From an uncultured Muribaculaceae bacterium (GTDB taxonomy: Bacteria; Bacteroidota; Bacteroidia; Bacteroidales; Muribaculaceae): 64,000 nucleotides of DNA. The notes under the pieces were generated by a model that had not been told where the DNA came from, did not search any database, and saw only the letters and a list, made by a program, of their open reading frames with translations. The DNA lies in NCBI GenBank assembly GCA_944321715.1, contig CALUMJ010000001.1, positions 62,001 through 126,000 of the forward strand, read 5' to 3'. The translations under genes were made by a program, and so were the position numbers. Below are positions 1 to 9,363 of the stretch, piece by piece (the first letter of the stretch is position 1; each line of letters opens with the position of its first letter).

Positions 1-43
1 TCGCAGCGTAAAGATTTACATGAACCTAAACCAATTTTTTATT

Positions 44-2068
44 ATGAACAAACATTTATCCAAAACTATGCTCGGCATGGGCATTTTGTCACTTGCCGCA
101 GTTTCTGCCAATGCGCAGATAGTTCCGTTGTTTGAAACCGACCCGCAATTCATTGCTCTCTCGGATAGCGAGAATCCTGGGAAGTGGGACACCGATATGT
201 TCCGCGGCAACGCCATTTGGGCCGACGTGAACAACGATGGCTGGATGGACCTATTCCAAGTAGGCAACACTACTGCTGCAGGATGGCACTCACACGTGTA
301 TGGGTGGACCAACAACGCCGGTACTTTCACCGAAATTACAGGTCTGCCTTTCGTGCAACGCAGCGACGGTCCGGGATGTACCACATCAGACCAACGCGGT
401 ACTAACAATAATACACTTGCATGGATTGACTACAACAACGATGGCAACATCGACATAATCCAACGTGGTATTAAAGAAGGGGCTGCCGAAGAAAACTCTA
501 CCGCAGCTGCCGACCTTTTCATCAACCTTTACCGTGGCAACGGCGATGGTACTTTCACTCTTGTTGAAAACACTGGCTTGGAAGTAATAGGCCTCGAACA
601 AGAAACACTCTACAGCGGCATCACTATGGTAGTGGATTTCGACTGCGACGGCTACCAAGACTTGACAATGACCGGCATAACCGACGACACCCGCGAAGTT
701 GCCCTCTACCACAACAATGGCGACGGCACTTTCACTAAACTCGACCCTGCAACCACATTTGTTGACTGGCAAGAAATGCCCTACGACTTGGCTCTCTCTT
801 CGGGTTCGATTGCATGGGGCGACTATAACAACGACGGCTATCCCGACTTTGCAGTAAACGGCTGGTCTGACACCGTCGGTGGTGTGGCTACAATCGTATG
901 CCGCAACAATGGCGACGGCTCATTCTTGTGCCTTGATATGTCACTTACCGACCCATACGCCGATTTCTTGCCCGAAGAACCTGGAACACAAAAGGGTATG
1001 CTCATGTGGGGCGACTTCAACAACGATGGCTGGCTCGACTTGTTTGTATGCGGTGAAACCTACGATGGCACCAACTGGGGCCGCACTGCCGACATCCTTC
1101 TTAACCGTGGCAACGACTACGAAAACCTCGAAGACTATCCCGAATCGCAATTCCAACGCATCCCGGCATCTGAATCGGGCATCAACCTCGGTGCTGCAAA
1201 AGGCAACTCTACCGACGTGATTGACCTCGATGGCAACGGATACTTAGACATTGTCGTAACCGGCGAAGGTGCAGGTGCGATGACCGACTTCATCATGAAC
1301 AACGGCGACCTGACATTCTCCGAAGACAACTCGACAAATGCCAACACCGACTTCCGCAGCGGCACAGCAATGGAATTCTTCGACTATGACGGCGACGGTT
1401 ACATCGACTTCTTCGCAATGGGATACCGTGACAACGGCCGCAAATTCCAATTGTTCAAAAACACTGGCAAGTATGAAGACGAAAACTTTGAAAGCCACGA
1501 TTTGGCAAAAAATAACGCACCTCAAGGCCCATCAAGCGTGGCAATGGCAGCCAACGGCAACGCCACTACCATCACATGGGGCAATGGCAGCGACAATGAA
1601 ACTCCCGACGAAGCATTGCGTTACAACGTAGCAATCGAGAAGACTAACGGCGAAATATTCATGCTCGTTCCTGCCGACCTCGAAACTGGCGACCTGAAAG
1701 TGGCCGGCCTCGCCAACCTCATCCTTGGCAACACCTACACTATCAATATCCCATCGAGCGACATCAAGCAAGCCTACGTACAAACTGTTGACGGAGCAAA
1801 GGCCACAAGCCAATTCGTCGAAGTGGGTGGCTCAAGTGCCGAGCTGGTATCGGCCAACGACGCCATAAAAGTATGGAACAACAGCGACGTGCTCAATGTC
1901 ACTGTCGATGACGCAGCCACAGTTACTATTTACGACATCACTGGCAACAAAGTTGCTGCAGTGAACATCAACGGTTCTACCACAATCGATTGCGCTGGCT
2001 ACAACGGCCTCTATCTCGTTAAGGTAGAAACCGAGAACGCCTGCAAAACTACAAAGGTCATTTTCTAA
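44..2068 (+). CDS. Secreted FG-GAP/VCBS repeat protein with C-terminal type IX sorting domain
   Basis: A surface or secreted protein of unknown ligand. An ATG at 20 is also in frame, but the ATG at 44 gives a clean signal peptide (MNKHLSK, hydrophobic core, cleavage near ANAQ), so it is preferred. Seven calcium-binding-type Asp-rich loops of the form DxNNDGxxDL lie between about residues 61 and 455, as in FG-GAP/VCBS beta-propellers. The last ~75 residues look like a Por/type IX sorting domain (VTIYDITGNKV, then GLYLVKV). It precedes susC but a strong terminator separates them. Binding or adhesion at the cell surface is an inference. Confidence 0.85.
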   Translation: MNKHLSKTMLGMGILSLAAVSANAQIVPLFETDPQFIALSDSENPGKWDTDMFRGNAIWADVNNDGWMDLFQVGNTTAAGWHSHVYGWTNNAGTFTEITGLPFVQRSDGPGCTTSDQRGTNNNTLAWIDYNNDGNIDIIQRGIKEGAAEENSTAAADLFINLYRGNGDGTFTLVENTGLEVIGLEQETLYSGITMVVDFDCDGYQDLTMTGITDDTREVALYHNNGDGTFTKLDPATTFVDWQEMPYDLALSSGSIAWGDYNNDGYPDFAVNGWSDTVGGVATIVCRNNGDGSFLCLDMSLTDPYADFLPEEPGTQKGMLMWGDFNNDGWLDLFVCGETYDGTNWGRTADILLNRGNDYENLEDYPESQFQRIPASESGINLGAAKGNSTDVIDLDGNGYLDIVVTGEGAGAMTDFIMNNGDLTFSEDNSTNANTDFRSGTAMEFFDYDGDGYIDFFAMGYRDNGRKFQLFKNTGKYEDENFESHDLAKNNAPQGPSSVAMAANGNATTITWGNGSDNETPDEALRYNVAIEKTNGEIFMLVPADLETGDLKVAGLANLILGNTYTINIPSSDIKQAYVQTVDGAKATSQFVEVGGSSAELVSANDAIKVWNNSDVLNVTVDDAATVTIYDITGNKVAAVNINGSTTIDCAGYNGLYLVKVETENACKTTKVIF

Positions 2069-2089
2069 TACTTCAACCAAATAAATAAA

Positions 2090-2135
2090 AAGCCGGCACT
2101 TGATGCCTTAACTGCGGTAAAGTGCCGGCTTTCTA
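2090..2135 (+). terminator. Intrinsic terminator after the FG-GAP gene
   Basis: An 11-bp perfect inverted repeat (AGCCGGCACTT / AAGTGCCGGCT) with a 19-nt loop is followed by TTTCT. It ends the first gene and leaves susC to its own promoter; TATCTTGA at about 2138 is a weak -7 candidate. Confidence 0.8.
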
Positions 2136-2163
2136 CTTATCTTGAACTTAAAAACCCATAGAC

Positions 2164-5100
2164 ATGAGAAATCTTTTAAATGGAACTATGCGAACTGTGC
2201 TGATGGCAATAGCATTAGTCATGCTTTCTGCCGCTGCCTACGCACAAGTGAGCGTGAGCGGTGTCGTCACCGACGGCAACACTTCCGAACCTCTTCCTGG
2301 GGTTGCCGTAATGGAACAAGGCACCAGCAACGCAGTGCTGACCGACATCGACGGACGGTACAACATCAAAGTCAAAAGCGGCGCATCCATCGAATTCCAA
2401 TTCTTGGGCTACAAGAAGCACCTTATTAAAGACATCAAAGGTGGCACCTACAATGTAGCACTTGAAACCGACAACATCGTGATTGACGATGTAATCGTAC
2501 TCGGTACGCGCATGGCCAAGAGCGACCTTACAGGTGCTGTCGGAAGCCTGTCGGAAAAGCAATTGAAAGAAATTCCTTCTTCGAGCTTCACTCAGTCGAT
2601 GCAAGGCAAGGTTGCCGGTGTGTATGTTACCAGCGCTGCACGTCCTGGCGACTCGCCGACTATCAAGGTGCGTGGCACCAACTCTATCAACTACGGCCAA
2701 GACCCTATCTACGTTATCGACGGTATCGTGGTTGACGAAGGGCTCAACAACATCAACCCCGACGACATCGCTTCGATTGAGGTGCTGAAAGACGCTTCGT
2801 CGAAAGCAATTTATGGCTACCGTGCCGCCAATGGCGTTATTCTTGTAACCACCAAGAAAGGACGCAAGGGCGAAGGCAAGGTCACATACGACGGCTGGGT
2901 AGGATTCCAGTCATACGACCAGGGCAACATGAAGATGATGGGCTCAAGGGACTTGTACAACTTGCGCTACGACGCTTGGATGAACCAGTTCTTGACCGCC
3001 AACCCCAACGCAACACAAGCCGAAATCGACAGTTACATTCAAAATACCATCCTCGCCACCGGTGGTGAAAACACTGCCTTCTCGGAAGAGGAACTCTACA
3101 ATGGCCAGAACGGTATCACTTCCGACTGGCTCGCCCCAATAACCCGCTCGGCCGTGCAACACAACCACTCGCTGAGCTTCTCGGGCGGTACCGACAAAAC
3201 TACTTACTACTTCGGCGTGTCATACACCAACCAGGAAGGCGTAATCATCAACTCAAACTATGAACGCTTCTCGGGCAAAATCAATGTTGAACAAGAAGTG
3301 AAGCCTTGGTTGAAAGTCGGCACCAACACCACCATATCGCGTGCCATCACCAACCAGGCACTCGACGATATATACACCCGATGCTTGACAGCCAACCCGA
3401 TGCAAACCATCGACGACCGCGACTATATGTACTGGCGCGGCGGACACGACTCGTCGGGCAACCCGTTGAAACTCATGGATTGCCGCCAAGAGCAAATCCA
3501 CGACCGAGTATTGTCGTCAAACTTTATCAACATCAATCCCATCGAAGGGTTGAATATCCGCACGACATTCTCTATCGACTACCTCAACAAGAGCGACTTC
3601 AACTACCGTCCAAGCACATCGAGCGAGGGCGCACGCAACGACAACGGTCAAGCAAGCCAGTGGCGCGGCCGTTCACTCTCTTGGCAATGGGATAACTCGG
3701 TGAGCTACGAAAAAATCTTCAAGAAGAAACACCGCATCTTTGCAATGGCTACTGCCAGCTTGACCAAGGACATGACCGACAACACGAGCATCTCGGTATC
3801 GGGCTTCCCAAGCGACATCCTTGGCTGGAACAACATCGCAGCTGCAGCCAACAAGGACAAGGCAAGCTATTCTTCGAGCTTCATCAACCAAACAGCCGTA
3901 TCGTTTGTGCAACGTATCAACTATACCTACGACAACCGTTACCTGTTCACTTTCAGCTTGCGTGAAGACGGTTCTTCTCGCTTCGCTCCAGGCAACCAGT
4001 GGGGCGTGTTCCCATCGTTCTCTGCTGCATGGAACATGTCGTCAGAATCGTTCCTCAACAACGTTGACTGGCTGTCGATGCTTAAACTGCGCTTGGGCTG
4101 GGGTCTTGTAGGTAACCAAGCAATTCCCGAATATGCCTACCTGTCAATCTACAATCCTTCTTATTCAAATGGCAACGTAACATTCGTTTCGGACGGACGC
4201 CAAGGCAACCCCGATATTACATGGGAAAAACAAAACCAATTCAACGTCGGTGTTGATGTTTCGTTCCTCAACGACCGAGTTTCGTTCAGCGCAGATTACT
4301 TCTACACCATCAACTCCGACTTGCTCATGCAGATGTCGCTCTCTTCGACAACTGGTTTCAACAACCGCATTGCCAACGTAGCAAAACTTGAGAACCAAGG
4401 TGTGGAATTATCGTTCAACACAAAACTTATCCAGACCAAAGACTGGCAATGGAACTTCTCGGCAAACATCTCGCACGACTATAACCGTGTAAAAGAGCTG
4501 TATGACGGCTTGCAAGTAATATGGAGCGGCAACTCTATCACTTCGCGCGAAGGCAACTTGTTCGTTGGCGAACCTGTCAACACCTACCATTCTTTCAAGG
4601 TTGAAAAAATTGCCCAGGAAAGCGACATGGAACGCATTTCGCAAATGGTATTCGAGGGTGGACGCACAGTACACCCGGGCGATATACTGCCAGTTGACGC
4701 AAACGGCGATGGACAAATCACCGATGCCGACGACCGCGTAATCATAGGTCGCAAAGACCCGAAATTCTACGGCGGTTTCTCGACCGACCTCACTTGGAAA
4801 GACCTCACGCTGTCGGCAACATTCTCTTACTCTTATGGCGCACGACGCTACAGCAGCTTGTATGAAAGCTCAATGAACCTTGGAGGCTGGGACTACTGCT
4901 CGCACGTTGACGCACTCGACCGTTGGACTCCCGATAACACCGATACCGACGTGCCTCGTGCATTCCGCGGCGGCGACATCCAACGCTACAACATAGGCGA
5001 CACCGACTGGGTATTGCTCGATGCTTCCTATCTACGCTTGTCGGCCTTGACGCTGAGCTATAACTTGCCTTCAAAATGGATTAACCCTGTATGCCAAAAC

Positions 5101-5226
5101 TTGCGCGTGTACTTCACTTGCAACAACCTGTTCACTTGGACACCTTACAAAGGTTATGACCCCGAAACAGGCGAAGACTACCCATCGTCAAAGATGTTCG
5201 TTGTGGGCGTAAACGCCACTTTCTAA
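2164..5226 (+). CDS. susC: SusC/RagA-type TonB-dependent outer-membrane receptor
   Basis: Imports oligosaccharides across the outer membrane together with its SusD partner, powered by TonB/ExbBD. A signal peptide ends near AYAQ (residue 28). It is followed by a carboxypeptidase-regulatory-like beta-sandwich (about 30-110), a plug domain (about 125-235, with the RGTNSIN and VIDGIVVDEG stretches typical of SusC plugs), and a 22-strand barrel ending in the C-terminal Phe signature (VNATF). At 1020 aa it is of usual SusC length. It is first in an operon with susD 25 bp downstream. The following alpha-galactosidases suggest an alpha-galactoside substrate; this is inference from context. Confidence 0.95.
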   Translation: MRNLLNGTMRTVLMAIALVMLSAAAYAQVSVSGVVTDGNTSEPLPGVAVMEQGTSNAVLTDIDGRYNIKVKSGASIEFQFLGYKKHLIKDIKGGTYNVALETDNIVIDDVIVLGTRMAKSDLTGAVGSLSEKQLKEIPSSSFTQSMQGKVAGVYVTSAARPGDSPTIKVRGTNSINYGQDPIYVIDGIVVDEGLNNINPDDIASIEVLKDASSKAIYGYRAANGVILVTTKKGRKGEGKVTYDGWVGFQSYDQGNMKMMGSRDLYNLRYDAWMNQFLTANPNATQAEIDSYIQNTILATGGENTAFSEEELYNGQNGITSDWLAPITRSAVQHNHSLSFSGGTDKTTYYFGVSYTNQEGVIINSNYERFSGKINVEQEVKPWLKVGTNTTISRAITNQALDDIYTRCLTANPMQTIDDRDYMYWRGGHDSSGNPLKLMDCRQEQIHDRVLSSNFININPIEGLNIRTTFSIDYLNKSDFNYRPSTSSEGARNDNGQASQWRGRSLSWQWDNSVSYEKIFKKKHRIFAMATASLTKDMTDNTSISVSGFPSDILGWNNIAAAANKDKASYSSSFINQTAVSFVQRINYTYDNRYLFTFSLREDGSSRFAPGNQWGVFPSFSAAWNMSSESFLNNVDWLSMLKLRLGWGLVGNQAIPEYAYLSIYNPSYSNGNVTFVSDGRQGNPDITWEKQNQFNVGVDVSFLNDRVSFSADYFYTINSDLLMQMSLSSTTGFNNRIANVAKLENQGVELSFNTKLIQTKDWQWNFSANISHDYNRVKELYDGLQVIWSGNSITSREGNLFVGEPVNTYHSFKVEKIAQESDMERISQMVFEGGRTVHPGDILPVDANGDGQITDADDRVIIGRKDPKFYGGFSTDLTWKDLTLSATFSYSYGARRYSSLYESSMNLGGWDYCSHVDALDRWTPDNTDTDVPRAFRGGDIQRYNIGDTDWVLLDASYLRLSALTLSYNLPSKWINPVCQNLRVYFTCNNLFTWTPYKGYDPETGEDYPSSKMFVVGVNATF

Positions 5227-5251
5227 AAATTAACTAAAAAGGAATATTATT

Positions 5252-6934
5252 ATGAAAATATTGAAATATGGAATTTTAGCCTTCTTGGGGTTGATGCTCA
5301 TGAACTCTTGTGCCGACTTCCTCGACCAGCAACCACAATCGAGCCTGTCGCAAGAGCAATTATTCTCCGACACCAAGAACATGGAGTCGTACATACAAGG
5401 ACTCTACAAGAAATGGCGCGACATGCACAAGGAGAGAATTGACATATACCTCGGAACCGACGAAGCCGCACAAGGCGGAGTGCAGAACCGCGACAACCTT
5501 GACAAACGTCAATTGGACACCTACCAGAACATCCAATCGTCAAACAGCGTTGTGCTGAATGCGTGGACTAAGCGTTACGAAGTGATTGCAGGTGCTGCAA
5601 CCATGCTGCAAGTGACACAGCCGACTGTGGAAACTGCCGACAGCGCAGTGCAAGTGATGGTTGCCGAAGCCTCATTCCTCCGCGCAGTCAACTATTGGGA
5701 ACTTGCCATGATGTTTGGCCCTGTGCCACTCGTTGACTACCTCAATGTCAGCGACGGTGCGCGCCACCCGCTCAACGAGGTGTATGCACTCATCGAAGAA
5801 GACCTGCTGCGCGCAATCGAATACCTGCCCTCGATGTCTGAGCAGGCCGATGTGAGCCGTGCCACCACGCGCCTTGCATACGCCATGCTCGGCAAGCTCT
5901 ACCTCTATGCCGACCCGAATGTCACCCGCGAGGACGGCTCGTCGTGGCGCGACTACCGCAAGGCTGCCGATGCCTTTGCTGCCTGCATCAGCGAGTCGGG
6001 CGTAAGCACGACGCTGCCCGGCACCGTTGATGAAATATTTGGCAACACCAAGGATTTGGAGAATGCCCAGATTCCTGTCGAGGGTTCTACCAACGTAGAA
6101 CGTGAATGGGTATATGCCTTCCGATTCGGACACGCCAACGGCGACGAAAGCAGCGGTGAATGGACCATGGGCAGCCGTGCAGTTTCCATCATGTCAACTA
6201 CTGGCGAGGCAATGTGCTTCTGGGCCGGATTCGATGGAATGCTTCCAAGCGATTATTGCTACAAGTTGAAAGACGACGGTGGCGTATGGGAGAAGAACGA
6301 TGCTCGCCGCTACGTTTCGTTCCGCGGTATAAACCAGAACGACAGCGAAATAAACACCACCGAGTTTAACGACCCGCGCAACGGCTGGATTGCACAGCTC
6401 ATCGGTTATTGCTTCGGCGACGAACTCGACCCGCACACCACCAAGTTTGAAGACCCGCAAATCGAGGAACTCGGCGTAAACACCTACTACAGCGGACGTG
6501 CCACGCCGTTCATCCGTCTGGGCGATATTTTCCTCAACTATGCCGAATGTTTGTATTACTTGGGCGAAAGCAACTGGTTGTCATACTTCAACGCCACAAG
6601 AATACGTGCAATGGGACGCCGCGGTGCCTTGTCGGCCGGCGACATCACTTCGGAAGAAGACTTCATCCAGGAACTCATGGACGAGCGTATGCGTGAACTC
6701 AACTTCGAGGGATGGCGCAAATTCGACCTCCTAAAGTATGCCAACAATGGCACACAGTATCTCTTTGCCACCGACCGTAATGGCCTGCCCATCATGGAAC
6801 GCAACAGACACTTCAGCTATTATGGAATAGGTACAGTCAACAACAACTACAAATACTGGCCTATACCTCTCGACGAAATCAACAAGAACACCGACTTGCA
6901 AAACTCGTCAGACCCCCAAAACCCTGGATACTAA
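5252..6934 (+). CDS. susD: SusD/RagB-type surface glycan-binding lipoprotein
   Basis: The lid protein that binds glycan on top of the SusC barrel. The N-terminus has a lipobox (LMLMNSC), so the mature protein starts at Cys around residue 20 and is lipid-anchored. The family hallmarks DFLDQQPQSSLS near the start, the TPR-like helical core (EASFLRAVNYWELAMMFGPV) and the C-terminal ELNFEGWRKFDLLKY / WPIPLDEINKN blocks are all present, and 560 aa is a normal length. It lies 25 bp after susC and is followed by a strong terminator, so susCD could be transcribed apart from the enzymes. Confidence 0.95.
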   Translation: MKILKYGILAFLGLMLMNSCADFLDQQPQSSLSQEQLFSDTKNMESYIQGLYKKWRDMHKERIDIYLGTDEAAQGGVQNRDNLDKRQLDTYQNIQSSNSVVLNAWTKRYEVIAGAATMLQVTQPTVETADSAVQVMVAEASFLRAVNYWELAMMFGPVPLVDYLNVSDGARHPLNEVYALIEEDLLRAIEYLPSMSEQADVSRATTRLAYAMLGKLYLYADPNVTREDGSSWRDYRKAADAFAACISESGVSTTLPGTVDEIFGNTKDLENAQIPVEGSTNVEREWVYAFRFGHANGDESSGEWTMGSRAVSIMSTTGEAMCFWAGFDGMLPSDYCYKLKDDGGVWEKNDARRYVSFRGINQNDSEINTTEFNDPRNGWIAQLIGYCFGDELDPHTTKFEDPQIEELGVNTYYSGRATPFIRLGDIFLNYAECLYYLGESNWLSYFNATRIRAMGRRGALSAGDITSEEDFIQELMDERMRELNFEGWRKFDLLKYANNGTQYLFATDRNGLPIMERNRHFSYYGIGTVNNNYKYWPIPLDEINKNTDLQNSSDPQNPGY

Positions 6935-6948
6935 ATAATAACCATATA

Positions 6949-6993
6949 ACTTCGCACAGGGTAGGCTTAATGCACAACCTGTGCGAAGTTTTT
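6949..6993 (+). terminator. Intrinsic terminator after susD
   Basis: A 12-bp perfect stem (ACTTCGCACAGG / CCTGTGCGAAGT) with a 17-nt loop runs into TTTTTA. It separates susCD from the hydrolase genes, or attenuates read-through into them. Confidence 0.85.
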
Positions 6994-7032
6994 ATCTAAC
7001 GACATTCACACCAATCAACCTCTTTATCTCTT

Positions 7033-9363
7033 ATGTACAGAAAATTAGCCTTGAACTTTGGATTAGTCTTGTTATCGGGCTCGGCAATGTTTGCCGCCGA
7101 CAGTTTTGAATGCGGCGAGTGGACTGTTGCTTTAGACCCAGACACCAAGACCTTAGACATCACACATGGCAGCACGACGCTGTTCAAACAATCGTTTGCA
7201 CAATACAAGAATGCCGACGGGAACACCATCAACAGCTCCGACGCCACAAGTGCAACCATTTCGGACGGCGAAACGGTAAACGACGAGTTTGGTACTGGCA
7301 CCAAATATACCATCCACTACGACATGGACGGAGATGCCGACATGGTGCAGACTTTCTACTCCTACGCCGACCACCCCGAATACTTCATGGTGAGGCTGAC
7401 TGTGACATCGCCCGCCGAAACCAAGACCAACTACATGGCACCGTTAGTGTCGTCAACAGCGACGGCAATCCTGCCCGACGACAGCGACACCAACCGTATG
7501 CTGGAAGTGCCTTTCAGCAACGACAACTGGACTCGCTATGAAACATCCAACCTGACTGGCAGCGCAAATTCATACGGGGTGACTGCGATATACAATGGCT
7601 CATCGCGCAATGGCTTCGTAGTGGGGTCGGTGGAATTCGACACTTGGAAATTCGTCGTGCGCACAACAGGCACACGCGGCTATGGGCTGCGCAATATCGA
7701 GTGCGTGTGCGGCACTGTGGTTCCCGACGACTTGCGTGCCAACTGGACCATGCAGCACGGCAGCATCGTAGGCACGGAACTCAATTCATCTAAAGTGCTG
7801 GTGGGATATTTCGACGACTGGCGCCGTGGCATGGAAACATACGCCGACGCCGTGGCCACTATCACCCCGCCACGCAAAAGCATAGTGGGCAAGTCGTTCT
7901 TCGGCTGGAACAGTTGGGCTTCGCTCGAAACAGAGGTCAACTATGCCGGCGTACTCGATGTAATCGACTTCTTTAAAGACGATGCCATGCCCACATACTC
8001 CGACAACGAAGGAAAAGTGTACATCGTCCTCGACTCTTATTATGACTGGTACATGACTCCAGCCAACTTGAAAGATATAGCACGCAACTGCGTGCGCAAC
8101 GGCATGGTAGCCGGAATTTACAACACACCGTTCAGCGACTGGAACGGATATGACGGCGCATCGGAAGAGGAAATAGGAAATATCAAGATGAATGGCTCGG
8201 ACTACACCTACGGCGAAGCCATGCTCAAATATAATGGAAAAAAACTGAAACTCGACGGCGGATGGGCCCTCGACCCGACACACCCGGGTACCAAAGCGTT
8301 GATTAAGTACAACATCGACCAATTCCGCTCATGGGGCTACAGGTATGTGAAGCTCGACTTCCTGTGCAACGGTATGCTCGAAGCCGACAGCTGGTATGAC
8401 CCCAACGTCCACACCGGCATGCAAGCCTACAACGAAGGTATGAAATACATAGCCGAGTGCTGCGGCGACGATATGTTCATCGACTATTCAATCGCTCCCA
8501 TGCTCCCAGCACAGTATGCCAATGCCCGCCGCATCAGTTGCGACGCTTGGGGCGACATCAGCTCGTCTGAGATGGTGCTGAATTGCATGGCCTACGGCTG
8601 GTGGCTCGACCGCCTGTACAACTTCAACGATGCCGACCATGCCAAGTTTGAAACTTTCTCGGAAAGCGAGAACCGCGTGCGCATGACATCTGAAGTGATG
8701 AACGGATATGTATTGCTGGGCGACAACTTCAGCCTCAGCGGCAACAAGCCCGGCACACAAGAAATACGCGACCAGGCCAAAAAGGTAATCATGAACGAGG
8801 AAATCAACGACATCGCCCGCACTTGCGGCGGAACATTCTGGCCAGTGTATGGTTACAGTTCGCCTACCGGACAGGGCGAAAACTACATGATGTTCCAAAC
8901 CGACGGTGTGCTATACCTTGCCGCAATCAATTACAGCAGCAACGAAATGACCGGCAGCATACCTGTCACCGACCTCGGCATCGAAGCTGCCGACGCACTG
9001 GCAATAAAGGAGTTGTGGAGCGGTGACACCTATTCGCTCTCGACCAGCGGTACATTAGACTTTACCGTTCCGGCCAAGGATGTACTTGTATTCAAGTTCG
9101 ACACTACGACAGGCATCAACGAAGTGAACGAAAATGCCGCCGACCTGCAAATAAGCAAACGTGGCGACCTCCTTTACATCGCATCGCCCAATGGGCTTCG
9201 CTCGGCCAGCATTTACGCTATCGACGGTTGCATGGTATTGTCGCAACCGGTCAACGGCGACGAAACGGCCGAAATCGACCTTGCCGACCTGTCGCGTGGC
9301 GTGTATGTGGTGCGTGCGGCCGACATGAACGGCAACGTGCGTAGTATCAAATTCATCAAATGA
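7033..9363 (+). CDS. Clan GH-D glycoside hydrolase (probable alpha-galactosidase) with type IX sorting domain
   Basis: Probably removes terminal alpha-linked galactose or N-acetylgalactosamine. After a signal peptide (cleavage near MFAADS) comes an N-terminal beta-sandwich, then a TIM barrel opening with FFGWNSW (as in GH27/GH36). YVKLDF places the probable nucleophile at Asp442, and RRISCDAWG the probable acid/base at Asp504. The last ~75 residues form a type IX sorting domain (SASIYAIDGCMV ... RGVYVVRA). It is a paralogue of the gene at 11581, which lacks that tail. The stop overlaps the next start (ATGA), showing tight coupling with the GH36 gene. The exact CAZy family is uncertain (GH27-like or a GH36 subgroup). 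Confidence 0.8.
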   Translation: MYRKLALNFGLVLLSGSAMFAADSFECGEWTVALDPDTKTLDITHGSTTLFKQSFAQYKNADGNTINSSDATSATISDGETVNDEFGTGTKYTIHYDMDGDADMVQTFYSYADHPEYFMVRLTVTSPAETKTNYMAPLVSSTATAILPDDSDTNRMLEVPFSNDNWTRYETSNLTGSANSYGVTAIYNGSSRNGFVVGSVEFDTWKFVVRTTGTRGYGLRNIECVCGTVVPDDLRANWTMQHGSIVGTELNSSKVLVGYFDDWRRGMETYADAVATITPPRKSIVGKSFFGWNSWASLETEVNYAGVLDVIDFFKDDAMPTYSDNEGKVYIVLDSYYDWYMTPANLKDIARNCVRNGMVAGIYNTPFSDWNGYDGASEEEIGNIKMNGSDYTYGEAMLKYNGKKLKLDGGWALDPTHPGTKALIKYNIDQFRSWGYRYVKLDFLCNGMLEADSWYDPNVHTGMQAYNEGMKYIAECCGDDMFIDYSIAPMLPAQYANARRISCDAWGDISSSEMVLNCMAYGWWLDRLYNFNDADHAKFETFSESENRVRMTSEVMNGYVLLGDNFSLSGNKPGTQEIRDQAKKVIMNEEINDIARTCGGTFWPVYGYSSPTGQGENYMMFQTDGVLYLAAINYSSNEMTGSIPVTDLGIEAADALAIKELWSGDTYSLSTSGTLDFTVPAKDVLVFKFDTTTGINEVNENAADLQISKRGDLLYIASPNGLRSASIYAIDGCMVLSQPVNGDETAEIDLADLSRGVYVVRAADMNGNVRSIKFIK

